A stretch of 19,511 nt of DNA from Enteropsectra breve (taxonomy: Eukaryota > Microsporidia), in assembly GCA_024243835.1 (NCBI GenBank), contig JALPMN010000563.1:1-19511 (forward strand). Reading direction: 5' to 3'. Below the pieces are notes generated by a model, which was not told the origin of the DNA, made no database searches, and saw only the letters and a program-made list of their open reading frames with translations. Positions 7,139-15,391 of this stretch are shown in pieces. Position 1 is the first letter of the stretch; the number at the start of each line of letters is the position of its first letter. The position numbers were made by a program, and so were the translations under genes.

Positions 7139-8989
7139 ATGTCCAGAGCATCTGATTTTTCTGATAATGGTGCTGCATCCCAAAATCATGCAGCGCTGCA
7201 GCGGCCGGCACAGGAGTCTCAATCGCCCGGATTGCCATGCTTTCCAACAAGACGTCCAAAGAAAATGCCCAAGCCCTCGCAAGACACGGAGACTGTAGAC
7301 CGTGTGAAGCCACGGCGCAATCCACTGTACGCGCATGGGCTTATCCGTGGTGCCGAGGAACATTATTCTGAGCTTTCGCCAGTCGATGAGTGTTACGAGT
7401 ATGACATGGATAGTTACGTCTGCCCGCTCCAAGAGTCTAATTTTCCAAAAGCTGCAAAAAAGGTAAAGTCAGATGAACAGCTCATGCAGGAACTAGAGGC
7501 TGAACGGATAAATGCAAACCAGGAGCTCTCGCGGAAGCTCATTGAGCACGAGAAGAAAATGGCACTGTTTCACTTGAAGTACGATCTTTTCGATCCGCAA
7601 AAGGCTATGGATGAAAGGTTTGATTTAGGGAAAATCAAAAAATTTAATATCGAAGAAAAAGCCAGAAAGGAGCACGAAAAAAAAAGCACAGTTCTTTACT
7701 CGAATGCAGAGTCTGAGTATGCAGATGAAGATGATTTTAGGGTAGCCTGCCATCGCTCTGTTCAAAACAAGACGCACGAATCGAAAAAAAGCTATTGGTT
7801 GCAGAGTAAAAATTCTCTCAAACAGTCACCATGCCAGGAAAGCAGCGACATCAAAATAAGCACTAAATTAGAACGAATAAACGAAAGCACTGATAAGGAG
7901 TACCGAGCCAAAACATATGCACGTGCAAAGCGCAAATCTGGAAACCCATGCTCGGAGCAGGCGGTAAGCTACTATGATGCAGAGCTGGTTAAATATAACT
8001 TTAAGAACAGGCTTGAAGAGGGAATGGCCAGCAGAAACTTCGAACAAATAAAAGAGGAGGCCAAAAAACTCTATTTGGGTGAGGCATATCTCATGAAGGC
8101 GGGAAATTCGTGTACGGAGCATGAACTGCGGCTGCTGCATAAGATAAAGAAAACATCGCCGGTGCCAACATTTTATTCGGAATTTGGAAATTTTGATGCC
8201 TCAGCTAGTTTTCTGGATGCGGGTAAAAAAACTTTTCGCTTCAAAAAAGTCTCGGCAGAGGAGGAGTTTGTACTTGCCCTGATGGCTGTTTTTACAGATT
8301 TTATAGACCCGGCAGAGAATGACTGCTTTGACAACTACGAGGACAGCTCTGACAACTTTTCTCCATACAGTGGATCAACGTACTATAGGAGTGTTGAGGA
8401 GCTTCGTTCTGGGAAGATGATAAGATGCCCGAAGCGGGAGGAAATTGGAAAGTACAACATAAAGAACTTTGAGCTCTACTCAAACAATGCTCCACCGCTG
8501 GAGGTGACAATGGTGCCGAACATCAGGTTCTTCAAGTGTCTGCATCCATTTATTCCCATGCTCATATGCTTCTGCGATGAGGTTGCCCTCTACTATTATA
8601 ATACCACGTGCAAATTTCTCTTGGGTAAATTTTTTATTGTGATAACGGCTGATAACATGATCAATCAGGAAAATATGAAACGAATAATACAGAAGGGACA
8701 GCGAAAAACAAAGTGTGACAAGTACAACTATCTTCTGGAGAACAATTTCGATCTTAGCATGTACAACAACACTGAGAAGCTTGTTTATAACGGCACAAAT
8801 CTCTTTTTGAATGTAGTAAATGACAAGACATCCGCCTTTAACAATCTTAAAGGCAAGGACATTCATCCATTTTACCGTCCTGGTGATTCTGTCATTCTCT
8901 TTTTCCATTTTGGGTATTTCCTTCTCTTCAACATGGAGTTCAAGACAGCGAAGAGGGCTGAAGAGGCCTACAACATATTTTTTAGATGA
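7139..8989 (+). CDS. Large protein of unknown function, disordered N-terminus, coiled coil
   Basis: I do not recognise this 616-residue protein. The first 60 residues or so are polar and low-complexity (Ser, Gln, Pro, Ala), encoded by locally GC-richer DNA than the surroundings. Residues of about 110-145 (EQLMQELEAERINANQELSR onwards) and 169-183 form heptad-like charged helices, a probable coiled coil. Residues 185-280 are polar and Lys/Ser-rich. From about residue 300 the sequence becomes globular and ends in an aromatic-rich C-terminal half (FYSEFGNFDAS; FFKCLHPFIPMLICFCDEVALYYY; ILFFHFGYFLLFNMEF), finishing with a helix KTAKRAEEAYNIFF. I see no signal peptide or clear transmembrane span. 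The start is supported by AAATTTTCTATTTCCCCAATG. The next gene, on the same strand, is also long with a disordered N-terminus and a folded C-terminus; whether the two are related is unclear. It is probably a microsporidian-specific protein. Confidence 0.85.
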   Translation: MSRASDFSDNGAASQNHAALQRPAQESQSPGLPCFPTRRPKKMPKPSQDTETVDRVKPRRNPLYAHGLIRGAEEHYSELSPVDECYEYDMDSYVCPLQESNFPKAAKKVKSDEQLMQELEAERINANQELSRKLIEHEKKMALFHLKYDLFDPQKAMDERFDLGKIKKFNIEEKARKEHEKKSTVLYSNAESEYADEDDFRVACHRSVQNKTHESKKSYWLQSKNSLKQSPCQESSDIKISTKLERINESTDKEYRAKTYARAKRKSGNPCSEQAVSYYDAELVKYNFKNRLEEGMASRNFEQIKEEAKKLYLGEAYLMKAGNSCTEHELRLLHKIKKTSPVPTFYSEFGNFDASASFLDAGKKTFRFKKVSAEEEFVLALMAVFTDFIDPAENDCFDNYEDSSDNFSPYSGSTYYRSVEELRSGKMIRCPKREEIGKYNIKNFELYSNNAPPLEVTMVPNIRFFKCLHPFIPMLICFCDEVALYYYNTTCKFLLGKFFIVITADNMINQENMKRIIQKGQRKTKCDKYNYLLENNFDLSMYNNTEKLVYNGTNLFLNVVNDKTSAFNNLKGKDIHPFYRPGDSVILFFHFGYFLLFNMEFKTAKRAEEAYNIFFR

Positions 8990-9393
8990 AAAATGCTTAT
9001 TTTGCGTGTCTAGTGAAGCACTGGATGCGCAAAAAGTTCCTAAGAACAAATTTTGGATAAATAAACTCATATCTATGACTAACGCAGAATATTCAATTCA
9101 ATATGGTTCATTTTTAAAATTGCTATGAATAAGAGTATTATTTTTATTAGTAAAAATGCTTTGATATTACTAAGAGTTTCTTTAAAAAATCTGTTGCTAT
9201 TAGTAAAAATGTTGCTATTACTTGCTTTGGCATTTGGCAGAGGTTTTATAGTAACACAGAAGAATTTATTTTCTCGGCAGTCAATTGGTTACTTTTTTTG
9301 AATTTCTGCAACGAACACGGCAACTAGCCAATAGCGCAATAAGGGGCGAAAGAGCAACGGAAATAAATAAAAACGGTGGGACGAACTATTTAC
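8990..9393. other. Intergenic region with short AT repeats
   Basis: This 404-bp spacer lies between two same-strand genes. The 14-bp word TATTAGTAAAAATG occurs at 9145-9158 and 9198-9211, each near GCTATTA or ATATTA words, suggesting a decayed local duplication. The start at 9394 lacks the usual C-run; GGTGGG lies about 15 bp before it. I see no gene. Confidence 0.5.
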
Positions 9394-11013
9394 ATGAAGG
9401 AATCGGAGGAAGATAAAAACGACGATAAAACAAACACCGGACAGACGCTCGGGGAGCTGGAAAAGCTGTGCAAACCGAAGAGTGCAGATGATAAGAAGAG
9501 TGCGGGCGATGAGTCTCCACAGGAAGACACGAGATCATACGATGAGTATAATTTTGTTGCGGAATACATCAGGACTGCAAGGAATACACATAGCCACGAG
9601 CGTGTTGAGCAGGAGTCAGATGCCGTTGACTATAGCGAGGCGATTTCAACCGATAAGATGCAAGAGCTAAAAAAGACAAAAAGAGAGTCAAGCAAATATA
9701 ATGATATTGATCCAGTTCCATCAAAGCCTGGATGTATGGAGGAGAAAGACTTTAGTGCCGGTCCTAAAGGGAGTCTCACAGAAAGCGCAGACAAGGAAAG
9801 CGAGTCTGCGAAAAATGCCATTGTTCTCAAAAATAGCGACCCGATATTTAATGCCAATCTTTCTAGAACAAGTCTGGATTCGTATAAAAAGCTTAACTCA
9901 CAGCTTGTCACAATAAATAGAAAATCTGTCTCAGATGTAGATGAAATCACAGAGGATTCTGATCTAATAAGAATTAATATCATAAAAGTAGCTGATCAGC
10001 AGAGAGAGCGCAAAAAGCTGTTCAGCAAGCCAATACGCAAAATAAAGGTCAACACATACATCGTAAATGAGGCGAATACCGAGAAAATAGATACGGAAGG
10101 AGCGAGCGTTTTGATAAACAACATCGAGGAGCATAATGCCAGTAGTGTGCACTCTGAGGAAAAGGCAAAGGAAGAGCCTGCGCAGCCAGAACGAAATGCC
10201 AACTGCACAATTTCGGAGCTGATAAGCGAGGCCAGCAGACGCACAAGTGCCCAGAAAAATCAAACCGCACAGAAACCCAAGAACAGATATGTGCTGAACA
10301 GAGAAGCGTCACTTATTAAATTGGAGGATGTTATTGAAATCAACAACTTGGAAAACAGGCCGGTTTATTCCAAAATACGCAAGAGGTGTATGAACGGTGG
10401 ATTCACAAGAAACTTTGTTGCATTTGCAAGTGGAAATGTAATTTGCTACAAGTCAAAGCCCGTTGATAAAAATCTCGTGGGAAAAGACCAGCATGCAGAA
10501 GAAGGCAATCAAATGCGGCAAAACGAAATTGCAACTGCTGCGAACGGCCCTCAAAATGCCGCCGCACAGGACGCAGAGGCAGAAGAAGGGCAGACCTTTC
10601 CTGGTGGCTACAAAAGCATGAAAGAGCTGGAAAAGTATCTGATAGATCCAAGTGATTCAACCATGGCATTTCCCATAAAGTACTCGTTTGACATTACAAA
10701 GGCCAAGCTTTATATCTCCGGGCATCAGAATAATTTTCTGTCGTTTTTCTGCTGCTGCTCCAACTTTATCGATAGATCCAAGCTGGTTGATATCTCAAAT
10801 TCGCACATCAGGAATGTCCAGCATATCAGGCGCCGCTACAGAATAGAAATCGCAGGGGATGATGTGCCAGTGGTTGTAACACGCAATTTGGATTTGGTTT
10901 TTGAGACCGGCGAGGGCTATCTCTACTACTACAGGATCGAGTCGATTGAAAGCTTTTTGAAATGGATTTTGCTGTACCACATGCGCAAAGAGCGCGAGAT
11001 ATGCAAGATATAA
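9394..11013 (+). CDS. Protein with long disordered N-terminus and probable split PH-like domain
   Basis: The frame stays open upstream to a GTG at 9376, but the first ATG is 9394 (MKESEEDKND), giving 539 residues. Residues 1 to about 320 are highly charged and low-complexity (Glu, Lys, Asp, Ser) with no fold I can see. From about residue 338, TRNFVAFASGNVICYKSKP looks like strands 2-3 of a pleckstrin-homology domain (compare the RxFVL..G.I.YYKSK pattern). A polar insert of about 65 residues follows. Then come DITKAKLYIS, a run of cysteines (FFCCCSNF), RRYRIEIAGDDVPVVVT, LVFETGEGYLYYYRIES and a closing helix with the invariant-type Trp (ESFLKWILLYHMRK), as at the end of PH domains. PH domains bind phosphoinositides or proteins at membranes, so a cortical or membrane scaffold role is an inference. 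The 3' end has AATAAATAAA at 11061-11070. The gene is sure; the domain call is tentative. Confidence 0.8.
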   Translation: MKESEEDKNDDKTNTGQTLGELEKLCKPKSADDKKSAGDESPQEDTRSYDEYNFVAEYIRTARNTHSHERVEQESDAVDYSEAISTDKMQELKKTKRESSKYNDIDPVPSKPGCMEEKDFSAGPKGSLTESADKESESAKNAIVLKNSDPIFNANLSRTSLDSYKKLNSQLVTINRKSVSDVDEITEDSDLIRINIIKVADQQRERKKLFSKPIRKIKVNTYIVNEANTEKIDTEGASVLINNIEEHNASSVHSEEKAKEEPAQPERNANCTISELISEASRRTSAQKNQTAQKPKNRYVLNREASLIKLEDVIEINNLENRPVYSKIRKRCMNGGFTRNFVAFASGNVICYKSKPVDKNLVGKDQHAEEGNQMRQNEIATAANGPQNAAAQDAEAEEGQTFPGGYKSMKELEKYLIDPSDSTMAFPIKYSFDITKAKLYISGHQNNFLSFFCCCSNFIDRSKLVDISNSHIRNVQHIRRRYRIEIAGDDVPVVVTRNLDLVFETGEGYLYYYRIESIESFLKWILLYHMRKEREICKI

Positions 11014-11457
11014 GCCACTACACGGGTGGAATAGAATACTATAGATGTTTTTAGCGTTTAAATAAATAAAGAATGCTTCGTTCACATATTTGTTTATCCT
11101 TTTTATTCAACTCTGTTTAAGTTTATCCTTTTTATTCAACTCTGTTTAAGTTTTTCCTTTTTCTGCAACTCTGTTTAAAGAACTCCTGTCCATTAAAATA
11201 GATTAAAACATTAATAATAATGATAATACACTTGGCAATTATAATGCAGCATTATTATTTTAAACATTTAAAACTCATGCTTGTTTATCTTTTTGTAGAT
11301 TTTAGCCGAATAGAAAAAATGGATACTAAATTAACTGGCTATTTTAGTTATAGTTTAGTTGCAAGGATATTTTATGTGGCCACCCATACACTGCTTTTTA
11401 AATGCTTTTCAAATGCTTTTTAGATTTTTCTTAAAAATTTGTCAACAAATATCACCC
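11014..11457. other. Intergenic region with minisatellite upstream of the Cft1-like gene
   Basis: This 444-bp spacer holds the poly(A) signal of the upstream gene (AATAAATAAA, 11061-11070), a 29-bp x3 tandem repeat (11092-11178), and then AT-rich sequence leading to the Cft1-like start signal AATATCACCCATG. Open frames at 11220-11423 and the in-frame extension from 11359 lie here, but neither has a start context like the real genes. Confidence 0.6.
11092..11178. repeat. 29-bp tandem repeat, three copies
   Basis: Three head-to-tail 29-bp units lie at 11092-11120, 11121-11149 and 11150-11178. Each starts GTTTWTCCTTTTT and ends CAACTCTGTTTAA. Copies 1 and 2 are identical; copy 3 differs at a few positions (for example TTTTTCC for TTTATCC and TTCTGC for TATTC). 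Identity between units suggests recent slippage or unequal exchange. Confidence 0.9.
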
Positions 11458-14400
11458 ATGGCATTTCTCTATTCAGAGCAGACCCTGTTCGAGCCTGTGC
11501 AGTCAGCCATTTTCATCAACGGGCTGCTTGTCACACACCACCATGCGACACTTTCCTTCTACACCCAGGATATCAGGCTCATTACCCAAACACATTTTTA
11601 TGAGACAATTCTTGGAATCTCTAAAATTGGAGATGAAATAATCGTGCTTTTTGACCGCAACAAGGCAGTGCACTTTGCATTAGACATTGAAACAGCCTGC
11701 GTGAGAAGAAGCGATGCACAAATCGACGATCCGTGCAACTCTGGCTGCCCAGGAACATCTCCCTCTATCGCACAGACTTTAAAAATCGCCCAAACTTTAA
11801 AATTTATTAAAAATTTTAACTTCAAAATATATAAAAAGTATAATTTTAACAAATACGTTTCAAACATCATACTGAGACCAACCATCCTGAGATCGATAGA
11901 GGGGAACAGCCTGGAGACGAGAAAGGACAAGGGAATAATCTACAATGCCACCAAATACGTGCTTTTCAGCAACAAAGCAAGCTCAGAGAAAGGCAGCACT
12001 GAAGTCTTCTTTAACAAGGTGGGACTAACAAACGTATACAAAATGATATTCATGAAGAGCTACATCGGCGCGGTTATAGTGCTGCACATAGAGAATTCTG
12101 AAATACTGGGGCGCCTTACGGGCACCGCTGCCGACAGCGCCTATCCCTTCGCATTCAGATGCTCGCTGCTCGCTCTTGACAACCACGAAATAATTGAGAC
12201 TTTTTCCCTGATGGATCAAGCGCTTGATGTGCTTAGCAGTGAAAATTTTATCGTATTTTTCTACAGGCACTACATTCAGGTGAGATACAAAGGAGTTCTT
12301 TACACAATTGAGCTGATGGCAGAGCTAGAAGCACCAGCAGGGATTAATTCTGTTTATAAAGATGAATGTTCGGATGAAAACTTCGATGGAAAAGAGCTGC
12401 GCTGCCTGGAGAAGTTCAAAGCCTGGATTTTCAACGAGGCTATTTTTATTGTGAATGGCGATGGGCTGCTTTACCGGATACAGTTTGAAATGGATGTCCA
12501 CAGGATTTTTAAGGCACAAATTCACTTCGTTTCACGTGCAACTTCACCTTCATCAGTTGCTGTCAAGAAAAACAAGATTTTTGTCGGCTCAATGGCAGGA
12601 AATTCGGTGCTCATCGATGCCTCTCAGTGCAGCAGTGTTGTTTCAAGCATCGTAAATCAGGAAATTAGCCTTATTAAGATCGGGCAGAAACATCAAGGAC
12701 AGAGGCAACAAGAACAGAGACAACAAGGGCTGATTTCTGCAGACAAGTTTTTAAATATCGTCGATCAGATATCCTTCGATAACAATAAGATAAAAATAAA
12801 GTTCTTTGCTGAAAGGATGTTCGTTGAGAACAGCAATCTGCTTATGATTGACAAGGAGAACAAAATGAAAATATACAAAGTTGAGAAAAATGATGGAAGC
12901 AGCATCTCTCAGGCCAGTCTTGGCCTGTACCTCAGGAGCAAGAGTGCCTATACGCACAAAAAATACAGCATTTACTACTTAGTGAGCAACGAGCTGTGCA
13001 TCTACAAGGAGAACAAGATGGTGAAAAAAATCAAGAATGTTTCTGCATTTGGAATGCACGGCAGTATTTTCAGCACCGTGCAGGGCGAAGACATTTTTGT
13101 TTATGAGGTTGAGAGTTTGAACAAAATCTTCGTTGGGAAGAATATCGGTAATTTTGATGATGAGATTAAAAATCAGAAGAAAACGGAGATAAAGACCAGC
13201 AAGATGCTTGAGGAATTTGCGGAGGATGATGGAATCTTTATTAATAAACAGGCCCTTAATAGCGAGCTAGAAGCAACACCACAAAAGAAAAGCACAGTGA
13301 AAAGAAACCATAGCAAAATATCCTGTGATGTAAAAGAACTAGCTGTTTATAACGGCCAATATTTATTTGTTTTAATTAGAACGGAAGAGCAGCTTTATAT
13401 TTACAGATACGGCACTGGCCGGCTTATAAAGGAGTTTATTCCGAAGTACATTGCCCCATCTCATACAGATGAATATATTTTGATTAATTGTGGCAAATAC
13501 ATGCTTTATAATGCTGAGACTCCGATGTGCATCTTTTTAGATGGAAAAATAAATATGTATCCCTGTGCCACTAGATTTAAAAGCCCTGCGGTATACAAAG
13601 ATTCAATATTCAATGTTGTGAATAACCGGCTGTACAGAGCTGAAATGGACAGTAAATTAGAGCTATGCAATAACTTAATTTTAATGTCAGATGATCTCCG
13701 TGAAAATGAAAGTCTTGAAACAAATCGCAAAAGCACCCGCCTTATTAATGATATCAGTATTAAAGAGAATGTAAATATTATCGCTGAAGATTCTAATGCG
13801 CCCGCACAAGACATTGTTGAAGGAAATACGGTGCCTGTAATTAAAGATGAAATATTTGCCAAGAAATACACAAAATATGCAGAATTTTTGGACTCTCATC
13901 TTGTGGTTGCAGAGGCAGTGCCTGTTCCATTCAGGTTTGTGCCTTTTATTCCGATGGTGCACATGGCAACAGGCAGCGACGGAACAACTGTTTCTGAGCC
14001 GATTACTAAGGAAGAAGAGACTGACAGCAGGCCTGTTCTCCTCGGAAGAACCCTCCGCTACTCCTTAAGGGTTTATAATTCTGATCACATATCAATATAT
14101 TCGGTAGAACTTGATGAAAATGAACTTGTAACTGACATGAAGATTCTCTTTGATAAAAAATATGTTGTGCTGACAACATCGGTGGCTGAGGGAGAGGACA
14201 AGGCGGTCAGAGGCCGTGTGCTTGTTTATTCGCTGATCAGCATCGTTCCAGAAAAGGAAGCACCGCACAGGAACAGGCGCTTGAAACTAATTGCATCTGA
14301 GGCCACACGAGGCGCGTGTCTGAGCTGTTGCGAAATACGCGGGCTGTTGGCTGTGTGCATCGGCACCTGCCTTATCCTCTATGAAATGGACATAAATAAC

Positions 14401-15108
14401 GGCCTTACGCCAGTGGGGCGCGAGCAAATCTCCATTTTGTGCACCAGCCTCTTTTCTATCAAAAACTATGTGCTTGTTTCGGATCTCTACACAGGAATTT
14501 ACTTTTATTTCGTGCGCCCCAAAGATCCTGTGAAAATACATTTGCTGGGCCAGAGCAACAGAATTACAAGTGTCATGAAAGTAAACGGGATATTTTATAA
14601 GAATGCAAACAACAAGACAAAACTTTATTTTAATGCATATGACAAGAATGGGAACATCTATATCTACGAGTATGTGCCACAGTACGAGCTTTCCAACAGG
14701 GGAAGCAAGCTAATCAAGCGGGCACAGATATCAACAGGAAACAGGGGTGCTTTTGGCCGTGTTGAGAGGATGGACGACAACAAAACCTCATATCTCTGCA
14801 ACAATCTTCTTTCAACGGTAAAAAGCATCGGAGACGTGTCTTGTGGAAACAGGGATGTACTGAGTGATGCTCGCATCTTTGCAATTTACAGTGCCTTGCT
14901 GGGCAGAGTCAGAAACAAGATGGGTATTAATATTAAAAATTATCTGGTTTGTGATGAATTTTACAACATCGAGTGTGGTGATCCCCTTTCAGAGCGAATT
15001 CTGCTGGAATTTTATTATATGAGCCGAGAAGAGCAAAAGCAGGTCTTGGGAGACATGGAGTTGGCATATGAAGAATACGATGCGTTTGTAAGACAAATCC
15101 TCCTCTAA
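11458..15108 (+). CDS. CFT1: CPSF160/Cft1-like subunit of the mRNA cleavage and polyadenylation factor
   Basis: The product is 1216 residues from ATG 11458, chosen because ATATCACCCATG is the local start signal; an in-frame ATG at 11359 would add 33 unlikely residues. Its length and repeating beta-propeller texture fit the CPSF160/DDB1/SF3B130 superfamily. The last third matches CPSF160/Cft1 best: RGRVLVYSLISIVPEKE (near residue 918), an ILYEM blade followed by SIKNYVLVSDLYTGIYF, GNIYIYEYVPQYELSNRGSK, LIKRAQISTGNRGAFGRVE, and a helical tail LSERILLEFYYMSREEQKQ like the domain that ends this family. The protein scaffolds recognition of AAUAAA and pre-mRNA 3'-end cleavage in the nucleus. A Gln/Arg-rich insert (12692-12729) and an 18-bp duplication (11767-11802) interrupt the propellers. 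AATAAA (15107-15112) overlaps the stop. Rse1 or DDB1 is the alternative, less likely. Confidence 0.8.
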   Translation: MAFLYSEQTLFEPVQSAIFINGLLVTHHHATLSFYTQDIRLITQTHFYETILGISKIGDEIIVLFDRNKAVHFALDIETACVRRSDAQIDDPCNSGCPGTSPSIAQTLKIAQTLKFIKNFNFKIYKKYNFNKYVSNIILRPTILRSIEGNSLETRKDKGIIYNATKYVLFSNKASSEKGSTEVFFNKVGLTNVYKMIFMKSYIGAVIVLHIENSEILGRLTGTAADSAYPFAFRCSLLALDNHEIIETFSLMDQALDVLSSENFIVFFYRHYIQVRYKGVLYTIELMAELEAPAGINSVYKDECSDENFDGKELRCLEKFKAWIFNEAIFIVNGDGLLYRIQFEMDVHRIFKAQIHFVSRATSPSSVAVKKNKIFVGSMAGNSVLIDASQCSSVVSSIVNQEISLIKIGQKHQGQRQQEQRQQGLISADKFLNIVDQISFDNNKIKIKFFAERMFVENSNLLMIDKENKMKIYKVEKNDGSSISQASLGLYLRSKSAYTHKKYSIYYLVSNELCIYKENKMVKKIKNVSAFGMHGSIFSTVQGEDIFVYEVESLNKIFVGKNIGNFDDEIKNQKKTEIKTSKMLEEFAEDDGIFINKQALNSELEATPQKKSTVKRNHSKISCDVKELAVYNGQYLFVLIRTEEQLYIYRYGTGRLIKEFIPKYIAPSHTDEYILINCGKYMLYNAETPMCIFLDGKINMYPCATRFKSPAVYKDSIFNVVNNRLYRAEMDSKLELCNNLILMSDDLRENESLETNRKSTRLINDISIKENVNIIAEDSNAPAQDIVEGNTVPVIKDEIFAKKYTKYAEFLDSHLVVAEAVPVPFRFVPFIPMVHMATGSDGTTVSEPITKEEETDSRPVLLGRTLRYSLRVYNSDHISIYSVELDENELVTDMKILFDKKYVVLTTSVAEGEDKAVRGRVLVYSLISIVPEKEAPHRNRRLKLIASEATRGACLSCCEIRGLLAVCIGTCLILYEMDINNGLTPVGREQISILCTSLFSIKNYVLVSDLYTGIYFYFVRPKDPVKIHLLGQSNRITSVMKVNGIFYKNANNKTKLYFNAYDKNGNIYIYEYVPQYELSNRGSKLIKRAQISTGNRGAFGRVERMDDNKTSYLCNNLLSTVKSIGDVSCGNRDVLSDARIFAIYSALLGRVRNKMGINIKNYLVCDEFYNIECGDPLSERILLEFYYMSREEQKQVLGDMELAYEEYDAFVRQILL
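11767..11802 (+). repeat. 18-bp tandem duplication inside the Cft1-like gene
   Basis: Two adjacent 18-bp units (11767-11784 and 11785-11802), both close to ATCGCNCARACTTTAAAA, encode the doubled peptide IAQTLK-IAQTLK. The unit keeps the frame. It sits in a non-conserved stretch between propeller blades. Confidence 0.7.
12692..12729 (+). repeat. CAA/CAG/AGA-rich tract inside the Cft1-like gene
   Basis: An imperfect short tandem repeat built on CAAGRACAGAGRCAA-like words encodes HQGQRQQEQRQQG. It adds a Gln/Arg-rich loop and looks like replication-slippage expansion. Confidence 0.7.
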
Positions 15109-15217
15109 TAAAAATTTGCAATTTATGGTTTTTATCCACTGTTATTATCTGCAGGATTATGACCTTTTTTAATTAGATATGTTGTAATAATCTAAAAAAT
15201 TTTACAATATTTTACCC

Positions 15218-15307
15218 ATGGATCACCAGGCTGATCTTGACCATAGTAGTTATCATACTACTACAAATAAAGACTTTTCAAACAAGATAAATAAAAAAAG
15301 GAAATAA
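15218..15307 (+). CDS. Candidate 29-codon small protein with canonical start signal
   Basis: ATG at 15218 is preceded by AAAAAATTTTACAATATTTTACCC, the same AAATTTT plus CCC signal (with no spacer before ATG) as the ABC and Cft1-like genes. It opens 29 codons, starting MDHQADLDHSSYH and ending in a basic tail (NKINKKRK), with TAA at 15305-15307. It lies 110 bp after the Cft1-like stop and 85 bp before the convergent TFIIIC-like stop. A 7-bp perfect inverted repeat (TAGTAGT 15244-15250, ACTACTA 15257-15263) and AATAAA (15266-15271) fall inside the frame. The peptide resembles no small ribosomal protein I know. It may be a short peptide, a noncoding transcript's 5' end, the first exon of a spliced gene, or the remnant of a lost gene whose promoter survives. 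Confidence 0.35.
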   Translation: MDHQADLDHSSYHTTTNKDFSNKINKKRK

Positions 15308-15391
15308 TCATTTAACATACACTATTATTTTTTTATATAAAATCGGAGTTTAAACTGTTGTATTGTAACAGCAATACATTTTAGAATTTGT

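Noticed and set aside
8480..9070. 196-codon minus-strand ORF at the 3' end of the unrecognised gene
   Set aside because: It is antisense to a longer frame with a canonical start signal, has no start signal of its own, and its sequence looks like a reversed coding shadow.
11359..11457. Upstream in-frame start of the Cft1-like gene
   Set aside because: It would add 33 aromatic, unconserved residues; the ACCCATG at 11458 fits the local signal and the family's usual start.
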